From: UBA4823 sp034436035
Lineage (GTDB): Bacteria > Chloroflexota > Anaerolineae > Anaerolineales > UBA4823
Assembly: GCA_034436035.1 (NCBI GenBank)
Contig: DAOTVW010000059.1
Location: forward strand, 1-9,093
Length of the DNA: 9,093 nucleotides
Reading direction: 5' to 3'
The notes beneath the pieces were generated by a model. That model was not told where the DNA came from. It saw only the letters and a program-made list of their open reading frames with translations, and ran no database searches. Positions 1 through 5,743 of the stretch are shown in pieces. The translations under genes were made by a program, and so were the position numbers. The number at the start of each line of letters is the position of its first letter. Positions within the stretch are counted from its first letter, which is position 1.

Positions 1-330
1 CACTTCGTTCGCAGTGACAACAAGCTGCTATTAGGAGAGAGCGCGCTTTGCGAAGGAAGCAATCTCCAAGTATGAGAGGGAGACTGCTTCACTTCGTTCG
101 CAGTGACAACAAGCTGCTATTAGGAGAGAGCGCACTTTGCGAACGAAGCAATCTCCAAGTACGAGAGGGAGACTGCTTCACTTCGTTCGCAGTGACAACA
201 AACTGTCATTGCGAGAGAGCGCGCTTTGCGAACGAAGCAATCTCACTCCCGGCAAAGAGATGGCTTCGCTATGCTTGCTATGACCAGTACCGGCAAGGAG
301 ATGGATCCGTTTCGTTCGCCGTGATAGATG
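1..330. repeat. Tandem array of 89-bp palindromic intergenic repeat units
   Basis: Units begin at 1, 90 and 179, giving an exact 89-bp period. Copies 1 and 2 are nearly identical. Copy 3 (from 179) matches for about 65 bp and then degenerates into two shorter half-units of about 41 bp that share GGCAA(A/G)GAGATGG (near 251 and 292). Each unit holds inverted arms: GGAGACTGCTTC plus CTTCGTTCGCA on one side and TGCGAACGAAGCAATCTCC on the other, so each can fold into a long hairpin. The arms resemble dispersed REP-like repeats common between genes in Chloroflexota and some other phyla. The array is cut by the left window edge, so its true copy number is unknown. An open frame at 48-338 is just the repeat read through; I see no gene here. 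Confidence 0.85.
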
Positions 331-451
331 TTTCCTAAAGTGCTCTTGCGCGAGAATCTGCGTTGTTAATTTTCATGAGTAAAATCGAAATACGCATACT
401 TTAATGAGTAGGTAATCATAATTTAACAGTAGAAAGGATGGTGGATCAGGA

Positions 452-661
452 ATGCCGATTTTTGAATTTATCTGTTCGGATTGCGGTCATGAATTTGAGG
501 AGCTATTGCGCAGCGCCAGTGAGATAAACCAGGTGCGCTGTGAATCGTGCAAAAGCCAGAATGTCCGTAAAAAATTATCTCTTTTTGCATCCAAATCTAG
601 TTCAGGCGGTTTTAGCTCAAGTATCAGCTCCTCATCTTCATGTTCGCCTGTGAGTGCTTGA
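452..661 (+). CDS. FmdB-like small zinc-ribbon protein
   Basis: A 69-residue protein that opens with MPIFEF and carries two CxxC pairs (C8/C11 and C30/C33), the layout of the FmdB/CxxC_CxxC_SSSS putative regulatory zinc-ribbon family. After residue 45 it becomes a low-complexity Ser/Gly tail that ends near a lone Cys (C64), also usual for this family. The four cysteines should bind one zinc ion. The cellular role of the family is poorly known; the name comes from a gene near formamidase in Methylophilus and should not be taken as a function here. The ATG is preceded by purine-rich AAAGGATGGTGG, with GGTGG 7 nt from the start. It is not clearly in an operon: a long structured gap follows before the next gene. 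Confidence 0.85.
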   Translation: MPIFEFICSDCGHEFEELLRSASEINQVRCESCKSQNVRKKLSLFASKSSSGGFSSSISSSSSCSPVSA

Positions 662-673
662 GGAATATAAAAG

Positions 674-702
674 ACAGCCGTGTGCTGTTAAAATCATTTT
701 TT
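674..702 (+). terminator. Weak terminator-like hairpin after the zinc-ribbon gene
   Basis: ACAGC (674-678) pairs with GCTGT (684-688) around a 5-nt loop. A T-run (697-702) follows, but 8 nt later than ideal. The stem is short, so this is only a possible terminator for the gene ending at 661. Confidence 0.3.
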
Positions 703-749
703 ATCCGATAAGCCTGTCATACCGCTGGTTTAGTTGCTTTTAGTAAATG

Positions 750-933
750 AGGAGGTTTATCCGCAAACTCGGATAAACCTCTTGTGGACACTATGAGAGG
801 GATTTTTTACAATTCAACAACGTTGAAAATACCTCTCGGGTCTTTTCAACATTCCAATAGAATTACTTTACGAAATCAGATAATTGTTGTAGACTTCTCC
901 TGCTCGCATCATTGTGAGCAGGAGTTGGTTTTT
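750..933 (+). promoter_or_regulatory. Structured leader upstream of the sulfur-carrier gene, candidate cis-regulatory RNA
   Basis: The gap 662-933 has no gene but is rich in pairings. (a) A perfect 12-bp hairpin, arms 752-763 and 770-781 with loop CAAACT. (b) GAGAGG (795-800) pairs with CCTCTC (832-837). (c) GTTGAA (822-827) can pair with TTCAAC (813-818), or as GTTGAAAA (822-829) with TTTTCAAC (843-850); these two are mutually exclusive. (d) CCTCT (778-782) from hairpin (a) can also pair with AGAGG (796-800), competing with (b). (e) A final 12-bp hairpin lies over the ribosome-binding site (listed separately). Alternative pairings ending in a terminator-like stem are typical of attenuators and riboswitches. 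I do not recognise a known riboswitch class. The 5' end is unknown because I find no convincing promoter. Confidence 0.45.
897..933 (+). promoter_or_regulatory. Hairpin with T-run that sequesters the sulfur carrier's Shine-Dalgarno
   Basis: CTCCTGCTCGCA (897-908) pairs over 12 bp (one G-U) with TGTGAGCAGGAG (913-924) around loop TCAT. TTGGTTTTT follows, and then the ATG at 934. The 3' arm contains AGGAG (920-924), the ribosome-binding site, 9 nt from the start codon. Folded, this element would either stop transcription like an intrinsic terminator or hide the ribosome-binding site. Either way it could switch the downstream pair off. Confidence 0.6.
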
Positions 934-1152
934 ATGGATACAGTAACGATCATTTTACGGGATAAAGAATATGAAGTAAAAGCGGGTATGACTCTTCGTC
1001 ATGCCTTGGAAAAGATCGGCGTAAACCGGGAGACAGTCTTAGCCACTCGGGATGGTGAGCTCATTACCGATGATGTGGTCTTACGCGCAGGCGAGCTGAT
1101 CAAATTGGTGGCGGTTATTTCGGGTGGTGGTCTGCCAGGGATTCCCTCATGA
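934..1152 (+). CDS. ttuB: Ubiquitin-like sulfur carrier protein, TtuB/ThiS/MoaD family
   Basis: A 72-residue beta-grasp protein. The pattern of short strands (VTIILRD, YEVKAG), a helix (TLRHALEKIG), NRETVLATRDGELI and a final hydrophobic strand VAVISGG matches Thermus TtuB, which ends in ISGG. In that family the C-terminal glycine is adenylated by an E1-like enzyme and made a thiocarboxylate, which donates sulfur to tRNA through TtuA. The start at 934 fits the family N-terminus and has AGGAG 9 nt upstream; the frame is open back to 784, but those 50 codons cover the leader hairpins and look noncoding. The stop overlaps the ttuA start by 4 bp (ATGA), implying translational coupling. Oddity: six or seven residues (LPGIPS) follow the glycines at 64-66, so the protein would need trimming before activation. 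ThiS or MoaD function is less likely given the neighbour. Confidence 0.8.
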   Translation: MDTVTIILRDKEYEVKAGMTLRHALEKIGVNRETVLATRDGELITDDVVLRAGELIKLVAVISGGGLPGIPS

Positions 1153-2108
1153 AATGCCGAATGTGTAATGCTCAGGCAGTAATTAATATGCGTCAGCATA
1201 AGCTGGCGCTGTGTAAAGATCACTACCCACAGTGGATCATCGCGCAAACCCAACGTTTTATTGAAAAATATCACATGTTTACCCACCAGGAGCGGATTTT
1301 GGTCGCTGTTTCGGGTGGTAAAGATTCGCTGTCTTTGTGGGATATCCTCTGGCAGCTGGGATATCATGCTGACGGCATCTATATTGGGCTGGGAATTGAT
1401 GGAGGTGTTCAGTATTCCGATCGCTCGCACCAATTGTGTGTACAATTTGCTCAACAGCGCAGCTTGCAGTTAATCACCGTGAATGTCCCTGAGACGTATG
1501 GCATGAGCATCCCTGAGCTGGCTGCCAACACCCACCGTGGTAAGCAAAAACCCTGCTCGGTGTGTGGCTTAACGAAACGGCACATCATGAATCAAGTGGC
1601 TCTTGATGGGGGTTATGATGTGCTGGTCACTGGTCATAATCTGGACGATGAGGCAGCCACGTTGTTTGGGAACACATTGAATTGGAATGTAGGTTATTTG
1701 CAACGACAAAGCCCCGTTTTGCCTGCTCGTCATCCTGGTCTGGTGCGCAAGGCAAAGCCGCTCTGCCGTTTCTATGAACGGGAAATGGCTGCCTATGCGT
1801 TGGTGCGTGGGATTGAATATATTTACGATGAGTGTCCCTATGCGGTAGGTTCTACCTCTATTTATTATAAGGAGTTGCTCAATCAATTAGAACAAGAAAG
1901 GCCGGGCGCGAAATTAAGTTTTTATTTGTCTTTCCTTCAGGCAAAGGAAAAGGATTTATTTTCTCACCCTGGCGATGAAGAAAACGGCGATGGGGAAAAT
2001 CTCGGTGCTGGGGGAGAACCACTATATACCTGTCCAAGCTGTGGACAACCAACCACGGTGCAAGGATTATGTAGTTTTTGCAGAATGGTGCAAAAAATAT
2101 CACGGTAA
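1149..2108 (+). CDS. ttuA: tRNA-5-methyluridine(54) 2-sulfurtransferase, TtuA type
   Basis: A 319-residue PP-loop ATPase that should activate position 2 of ribothymidine-54 in tRNA with ATP and replace its oxygen with sulfur from TtuB, stabilising tRNA at high temperature. Domains in order: N-terminal zinc finger with C3, C6, C22 and H25; PP-loop SGGKDS (55-60); C136xxC139 and C229 (in DECP), the three cysteines that bind the [4Fe-4S] cluster in TtuA; TGHNLDDEA (161-169); C-terminal zinc finger C295/C298 and C308/C311. All match Thermus TtuA in order and spacing, so TtuA fits better than the related cytosolic thiouridylase Ncs6. It overlaps the sulfur-carrier stop by 4 bp. The stretch 270-290 is an acidic, Gly-rich linker. 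The E1-like activator (TtuC) and rhodanese (TtuD) are not in the window. Confidence 0.9.
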   Translation: MKCRMCNAQAVINMRQHKLALCKDHYPQWIIAQTQRFIEKYHMFTHQERILVAVSGGKDSLSLWDILWQLGYHADGIYIGLGIDGGVQYSDRSHQLCVQFAQQRSLQLITVNVPETYGMSIPELAANTHRGKQKPCSVCGLTKRHIMNQVALDGGYDVLVTGHNLDDEAATLFGNTLNWNVGYLQRQSPVLPARHPGLVRKAKPLCRFYEREMAAYALVRGIEYIYDECPYAVGSTSIYYKELLNQLEQERPGAKLSFYLSFLQAKEKDLFSHPGDEENGDGENLGAGGEPLYTCPSCGQPTTVQGLCSFCRMVQKISR

Positions 2109-2134
2109 CCGCTGGCTAAAACGGTTACCGTGAT
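2092..2134 (-). terminator. Intrinsic terminator for the peroxiredoxin transcript
   Basis: A perfect 13-bp inverted repeat, ATCACGGTAACCG (2099-2111) and its complement (2122-2134), has a 10-nt loop. Read on the minus strand it is followed by ATTTTTT, the layout of an intrinsic terminator. Its left arm overlaps the last codons and stop of ttuA on the other strand. Confidence 0.65.
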
Positions 2135-2156
2135 CATAGGTTATATATTGTTAATT

Positions 2157-2187
2157 GGCGATGGGGAAGTTGTGCCCATCGCCTTTT
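2157..2187 (+). terminator. Intrinsic terminator for the ttuB-ttuA transcript
   Basis: GGCGATGGG (2157-2165) pairs over 9 bp with CCCATCGCC (2175-2183), loop 9 nt, followed by TTTT on the plus strand. It lies about 50 nt past the ttuA stop and 14 nt before the 3' end of the convergent peroxiredoxin gene. Confidence 0.6.
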
Positions 2188-2200
2188 GATTATCAGGAGG

Positions 2201-2896
2201 TTATGGTTTCCAAACTTCCCAAACTTTTCCCACCAAAGCGGGACCAGGTTTGAGGGTCACCTGCCCGGGCTGCCAGCCTGATGGCATGACTTCACCAGTG
2301 GCACGCGAGTGTTGAAAAGCCTTGATCTGTCGCAATAATTCTTCGGGATTCCGGCCCACTTCTGGCGTGAGCACTTCCATGGCGCGGATCACAAAATCTG
2401 GGTCAATAAGGAATCGCCCGCGGATATCTACTCCAGCTGCTTCATCGTATACACCGTAAATGGTTCCGATTTTGCCTCCCGCATCTGAGAGCATCGGGAA
2501 AGGCACTCCGCCTTTAATCATTTTGCTTAATTCTTGTTCTTGCCAAATCTTGTGCACAAACCGACTATCTGTGCTTGCGGATAATACTTCCACCCCTAAC
2601 GATTTTAATTCATCGTATATAGCAGCGACCGCTGCTAATTCTGTGGGTCAAACAAATGTGAAATCCCCCGGATAAAAGCAAAGGACTATCCATTTGCCTT
2701 TGTAATCGGAAAGTTTAACCGGTTGGAATCCCTTTCCTTCGATGTAAGCATTCGCTTCAAAATCAATGGCTTGTTGTCCAACTCGTGCGAGCATTTTTTC
2801 CTCCTTTATTTCAGAAATTTGCGATGGGATATTTGTATTTACCGCCACAATTGGGCCGCGCGCTGGTTTTACGCATCCATCTTTTATTTCAGCCAC
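2201..2896 (-). CDS. Selenocysteine-containing AhpC-type peroxiredoxin (in-frame UGA read as Sec)
   Basis: A thiol peroxidase reducing H2O2 and organic peroxides. The frame runs from GTG at 2896 to TAA at 2201 (231 residues), broken only by UGA at 2650-2648. That codon sits exactly where the peroxidatic cysteine belongs: PGDFTFV-U-PTEL, with family motif Pro76, Thr80 and the residue-83 active site. The downstream sequence continues the same fold (STDSRFVHKIW, PFPMLSDAGGKIG, RGRF) to a normal C-terminus, and a SECIS-like hairpin follows the UGA. So this is a selenoprotein, not a pseudogene. Met204 (EVMPSGW) replaces the usual C-terminal resolving cysteine; only C8 and C73 remain. GTG 2896 has AGGAGG 5 nt upstream; an in-frame ATG at 2794 has an equally good AGGAGG 5 nt upstream and would drop the first 34 residues. 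An open TTG at 2914 overlaps the first ribosome-binding site and is unlikely. Thioredoxin is the upstream neighbour and a likely reductant. Confidence 0.9.
2620..2650 (-). promoter_or_regulatory. UGA selenocysteine codon with bacterial SECIS-like hairpin
   Basis: On the minus strand UGA (2650-2648) is followed after 10 nt by TAGCAGC, loop GGTC and GCTGCTA, a perfect 7-bp stem (2637-2631 with 2626-2620). The loop begins 17 nt after the UGA and its first two bases are G. Known bacterial SECIS elements have an apical loop roughly 16-37 nt after the UGA with a guanine in the first two loop positions, so spacing and loop both fit. The stem is encoded within the conserved LAAVAA stretch, and the Ala codons chosen (GCA GCG GTC GCT GCT) are what makes it palindromic. 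Confidence 0.8.
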
Positions 2897-2965
2897 ATAA
2901 ACCTCCTTTCCCAATATGGATTAATACTAGATATTTGATATAAACAACAAATATAGTCTTGATTT

Positions 2966-2994
2966 ATTATGACATTAATTTTAATCAAAGTCAA
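2966..2994 (-). promoter_or_regulatory. Sigma-70-type promoter for the peroxiredoxin gene
   Basis: On the minus strand TTGACT (-35, 2994-2989), a 17-nt spacer and CATAAT (-10, 2971-2966) come close to consensus. Transcription should start near 2958, leaving an untranslated leader of about 60 nt. TTGATT (2959-2964) and AATCAA (2983-2988) form a dyad across the -10, and ATATTTG (2931-2937) with CAAATAT (2948-2954) another just downstream of the start; either could be an operator, but I cannot assign a regulator. Confidence 0.65.
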
Positions 2995-3007
2995 TAACCG
3001 AGGGCGT

Positions 3008-3331
3008 TTAGAAGTGTGGACTGAAAATTTTGCTCAGACGATCTTTGGGCAGATACCCCGTAACCCGTTCGATCGGCTTTCCCTCTTTAAATAAAATCAA
3101 GGTAGGTACGCTCATCACTTTATAAGTGCCTGCTAACTCTGGATTTTGATCCACATCTAATTTCACAATGCGCAATTTTTCTTTCCAATCCTCTGCCAAT
3201 TGTTTCAAAACCGGTTCGAGCATTTTACATGGCCCACACCACACTGCTGTGAAATCCACCAAAATCGGCTCAGCGGATTGAATGACCTGCTGATTGAAAT
3301 CAGCACTCGATACATGTTCCAGTTCTGCCAT
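3008..3331 (-). CDS. trxA: Thioredoxin
   Basis: A 107-residue cytosolic thioredoxin that reduces protein disulfides and oxidised peroxiredoxins. The active site WCGPC spans residues 31-35, preceded by VDFTAV, and the cis-proline loop SVPT (P76) follows the KLDVDQNPELAGTYKV segment usual for the family. Length and motif order are normal. ATG at 3331 is chosen: it has AGAGG 6 nt upstream and fits the family N-terminus; a TTG two codons earlier overlaps that site. It lies 10 nt after the phosphoribosyltransferase stop, so the two are likely one transcript. No terminator separates it from the peroxiredoxin promoter, so readthrough into that gene is possible. Its reductase is not encoded nearby; the flavoprotein at 4853 lacks the required CxxC. 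Confidence 0.93.
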   Translation of the reverse strand: MAELEHVSSADFNQQVIQSAEPILVDFTAVWCGPCKMLEPVLKQLAEDWKEKLRIVKLDVDQNPELAGTYKVMSVPTLILFKEGKPIERVTGYLPKDRLSKIFSPHF

Positions 3332-3341
3332 AGGCAACCTC

Positions 3342-3884
3342 TTATTTCGTGTAAACGTGGCGTTTGAGTTCGGCTACATAGGGAAGGGTGCGGAAGCGGT
3401 CCGCATAATCCAAACCATACCCTACCACCCATACATCTGGTATCTCGAAGCCCAGGTAATCCACTTTGATACCATTATTTTGGCGCTGCTTCCGTACCAG
3501 AACACAGGTGCGCAGGGAAGCTGGTTTGCGGTTATTCAAGATATGTAATAAATAATCCAGAGTGTGCCCGGTATCGACAATATCTTCTACGACTAAGACA
3601 TGCTGCCCTTCTACCGGCTCGCGTAAATCCATCAATATTCGCACTGCTCCGGAAGTAGTTGTCCTACCATAACTAGAGAGAGCCATGAAATCCACCACAT
3701 GGGGAGTGCGTAATTGACGGGTTAGATCGGCTAGAAAAATGAAGGCACCCTTCAATATTCCAACGATGTAAAGCCGATCGACCCCTGCATAATCATGGTC
3801 AATTTGTTGAGCAAGTTCTATAACCCTTGCCTGGATTTGTTCTGTCGTTACCAAAACACGTTCAATATCTGGATGAATGTCCAC
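3342..3884 (-). CDS. hpt: Hypoxanthine phosphoribosyltransferase
   Basis: A 180-residue purine-salvage enzyme that joins hypoxanthine (and often guanine) to PRPP, giving IMP or GMP. The PRPP-binding signature VVEDIVDTGHTL is at 98-109, the flexible loop SSYGRTTTSG at 70-79, and LKGAFIFLADL at 44-54. The C-terminal VDYLGFEIPDVWVVGYGLDY segment contacts the purine base in this family. Length is typical. The start is GTG at 3884, with AGGAG 10 nt upstream, a slightly long spacing; no better in-frame start is seen. It is the first gene of a minus-strand unit with thioredoxin. Pairing purine salvage with redox genes is not an obvious functional link. Confidence 0.93.
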   Translation of the reverse strand: MDIHPDIERVLVTTEQIQARVIELAQQIDHDYAGVDRLYIVGILKGAFIFLADLTRQLRTPHVVDFMALSSYGRTTTSGAVRILMDLREPVEGQHVLVVEDIVDTGHTLDYLLHILNNRKPASLRTCVLVRKQRQNNGIKVDYLGFEIPDVWVVGYGLDYADRFRTLPYVAELKRHVYTK

Positions 3885-3930
3885 CGTTATAAAACTCCTG
3901 TTTAGAAATGGCTGGCAAATGCCGCACGTG

Positions 3931-3959
3931 ATTATACTCCCAATTGAAGGCTTTATTAT
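3931..3959 (-). promoter_or_regulatory. Possible promoter for hpt-trxA
   Basis: A perfect TATAAT lies at 3936-3931 on the minus strand, about 47 nt before the hpt start. The matching -35 position (3959-3954, ATAATA) is poor, so this is tentative. Confidence 0.35.
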
Positions 3960-4046
3960 AGTTAATAAGGGCTTTTTTTGACTTCATCTTTTTTAGATAG
4001 CCCATGGTGGCTAGAATAAGAAAAGGGAGAGATTTATCGTCTGATG

Positions 4047-4055
4047 TGTTATAAT
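4047..4055 (+). promoter_or_regulatory. Extended -10 promoter for the hydrolase/flavoprotein/radical SAM operon
   Basis: TGTTATAAT (TG at 4047-4048, TATAAT at 4050-4055) is a perfect extended -10 element. No good -35 is seen 17 nt upstream, which extended -10 promoters tolerate. Transcription would begin near 4062 and include the folded leader at 4094-4154. Confidence 0.45.
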
Positions 4056-4093
4056 TCAATTGTTCTAAAATCCAGTTTCTGGTTTCCATGAAG

Positions 4094-4154
4094 AGCGACC
4101 GGTATTTCCCGGTAAGGCGTGCAACTCGCCACCCAGGAGCCAGTAGAAGTCGCT
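4094..4154 (+). promoter_or_regulatory. Candidate three-way-junction leader RNA of the hydrolase operon
   Basis: AGCGAC (4094-4099) pairs with GTCGCT (4149-4154) as a 6-bp closing stem. Inside lie CGG (4100-4102) with CCG (4109-4111), and GGCG (4116-4119) with CGCC (4127-4130) around loop TGCAACT; AGGAG (4135-4139) is left single-stranded. This resembles a small three-way-junction regulatory RNA, but the inner stems are short and I recognise no known class. If real, the hydrolase start lies downstream of it. Confidence 0.3.
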
Positions 4155-4856
4155 ATTAATGAGGAACCGGATAACTTGGTGATAAAAACTTCATATTTCC
4201 AACCCCATCAAATTCAACAAACTGCTTTGGCGATGCTCAGCCGTGTGGAGCGGTTCCAGCGCATCCATTTCAATCATTTTCGTTGGCGAGAAGCTGCATT
4301 GCTCATTCTGGACATGCAGGTTCATTTTTTAGAGCCAGACTCGCATGCCTTTTTGCCTGCGGCGCCTGCTATTATTGAACCACTTTGTGGACTGGCAGAA
4401 ACCTTTGCCCAACATCATCGACCCATTATCCTAACCCAGCATGTTAATACCCCTGATGATGCTGGACTAATGCGTGTCTGGTGGCATGACTTGCTCAGCA
4501 AGGATCATCCTTACATTGAATTGGTTGACCCCTTCCCATCATTTCCCCATCATCTCATCCAAAAAACGCAATACGATGCATTTTATCAGACTCCGCTGGG
4601 AGATTTGTTGCACGATTTGGGCATTAGTCAAGTAATCATTGGTGGTGTGGTCACTCATTTATGTTGTGAAACGACCGCCCGCAGTGCCTTTGTGAGAGGG
4701 TTCGAACCATTCCTTCTGGTGGATGGCACAGCTACATATAATTTGTTTTTTCATCAGGCAACGTTGCTCAATTTGAATCATGGTTTTGCTTCACTGACAT
4801 TGTGTGCAGATCTCCAGCGACTATTTCCATCACACCAATGGGGTGAGAGCCCATGA
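4119..4856 (+). CDS. Isochorismatase-family cysteine hydrolase
   Basis: Up to 245 residues. The isochorismatase-like core starts around residue 57 and shows the Asp-Lys-Cys triad: D65 in LLILDMQ, K149 in QKTQYDAF and C182 in THLCCETTARSAF. Members hydrolyse isochorismate, nicotinamide, ureidoacrylate, carbamoyl sarcosine and similar compounds; the substrate cannot be told from sequence. It is the first gene of a coupled operon: its stop overlaps the flavoprotein start by 4 bp. The start is uncertain. GTG 4119 gives the longest frame but has AAGG almost touching it and falls in a predicted leader stem. In-frame TTG 4176 or GTG 4179 have GAGGA upstream and would remove 19-20 residues that look unconserved. 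The 35 residues before the core (TALAMLSRVERFQRI) look helical and may be a family-specific extension. Confidence 0.8.
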   Translation: MQLATQEPVEVAINEEPDNLVIKTSYFQPHQIQQTALAMLSRVERFQRIHFNHFRWREAALLILDMQVHFLEPDSHAFLPAAPAIIEPLCGLAETFAQHHRPIILTQHVNTPDDAGLMRVWWHDLLSKDHPYIELVDPFPSFPHHLIQKTQYDAFYQTPLGDLLHDLGISQVIIGGVVTHLCCETTARSAFVRGFEPFLLVDGTATYNLFFHQATLLNLNHGFASLTLCADLQRLFPSHQWGESP

Positions 4857-5743
4857 TCTACAGGACTGTTGGCATCATCGGTGCAGGGCCGAGCGGTATT
4901 ACCGCAGGCATTCAACTCACCCGCTATGGCATTTCGGCTGTTCTGATCGAAGGAAAATGCCCTGGTGGTTTGCTTCGTAATGCAAATTGGGTGGAAAACT
5001 ATCCCGGTTACCCGGGTGGTATTAGCGGAGAAGAGTTAGCAGAACTCATGACCCGTCAGATGGAACAAATCGGTGTTGAGGTATTTGCTGATACGGTTCA
5101 ATTGATTGAATGGAATGGCACAGAATTTATCCTCTCCACCAACGCTGCACAAATTTACTGCACTCAGCTGATTATTGCATCCGGCACAAAGCCAATTCAT
5201 TTACCAGAAGGTGTGGTTCATCATTCGGCTAAAGCGGCTGTATTTTATGAAGTAACCCAACTGCCTTGCTCTCATCCAGCACAAATCGCCATCATTGGCG
5301 GCGGAGATGCCGCGTTTGATTATGCTCTGCATCTGTGTCCCTACCATCAGGTTGCCATTTATCATCGTGGTGCAAAAGCACGTTGTCTGCCCCTGCTCTG
5401 GCAGCGCGCTACTCGTTCTCCAGCAATTCAAATACATCCCCTGACGCAATTGGTAGCGGTTCACGATGATGGAAAGGGCGGTCTTGAGCTAACCTTAGAA
5501 CGCGAGGGAGAAAGGCTAATCCAAAAAGCCGATTTTGTTCTTGCTGCCATAGGCCGTCAACCTGCACTGGACTTTCTCTCACCAGCTTTGTTTCAGCAGA
5601 TGCACGAGCTTGAACGGAAAAACCGCTGTTTCCGTATCGGCGACGTCCAGAATGGATTTTTTCGCCAAACAGCCATTGCTGTTGGTGATGGAATGAGAGC
5701 AGCGATGCAGATAGCTCAATCTCTTCAGGAGGTAACCTTATGA
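4853..5743 (+). CDS. NAD(P)/FAD-dependent oxidoreductase, thioredoxin-reductase fold without CxxC
   Basis: A 296-residue two-dinucleotide-binding flavoprotein. The FAD-binding GAGPSG (10-15) and PGGLL (37-41) come first, then ASGT (109-112), the NAD(P)-binding GGGDAA (149-154), AAIGRQP (231-237) and a C-terminal FAD motif GDVQNGFFRQTAIAVGDG (263-280). Order and length match thioredoxin reductase, but the redox CxxC that should lie just before GGGDAA is missing (there is only one Cys, C139). It therefore cannot reduce thioredoxin in the classic way and is closer in design to ferredoxin-NADP reductases of the same fold or to substrate oxidoreductases. The start overlaps the hydrolase stop (ATGA) and its own stop overlaps the radical SAM start (ATGA), so all three are translationally coupled. 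Substrate unknown. Confidence 0.85.
   Translation: MIYRTVGIIGAGPSGITAGIQLTRYGISAVLIEGKCPGGLLRNANWVENYPGYPGGISGEELAELMTRQMEQIGVEVFADTVQLIEWNGTEFILSTNAAQIYCTQLIIASGTKPIHLPEGVVHHSAKAAVFYEVTQLPCSHPAQIAIIGGGDAAFDYALHLCPYHQVAIYHRGAKARCLPLLWQRATRSPAIQIHPLTQLVAVHDDGKGGLELTLEREGERLIQKADFVLAAIGRQPALDFLSPALFQQMHELERKNRCFRIGDVQNGFFRQTAIAVGDGMRAAMQIAQSLQEVTL

Noticed and set aside
48..338. 96-residue open frame over the left repeats
   Set aside because: It is the 89-bp repeat translated; the peptide is itself repetitive and has no ribosome-binding site or family likeness.
999..1454. 151-residue minus-strand frame across ttuB and ttuA
   Set aside because: Antisense shadow of two well-supported genes; no family resemblance.
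2201..2914. Peroxiredoxin as a nonsense-disrupted pseudogene
   Set aside because: The single stop is UGA at the catalytic position with a SECIS-like hairpin, the rest of the frame is intact, and the promoter, ribosome-binding sites and terminator are all in good order.
3862..4089. 75-residue minus-strand frame (starts METRNWILEQ) upstream of hpt
   Set aside because: No ribosome-binding site, overlaps the hpt start, no recognisable motif, and it covers both predicted divergent promoters in an AT-rich gap.
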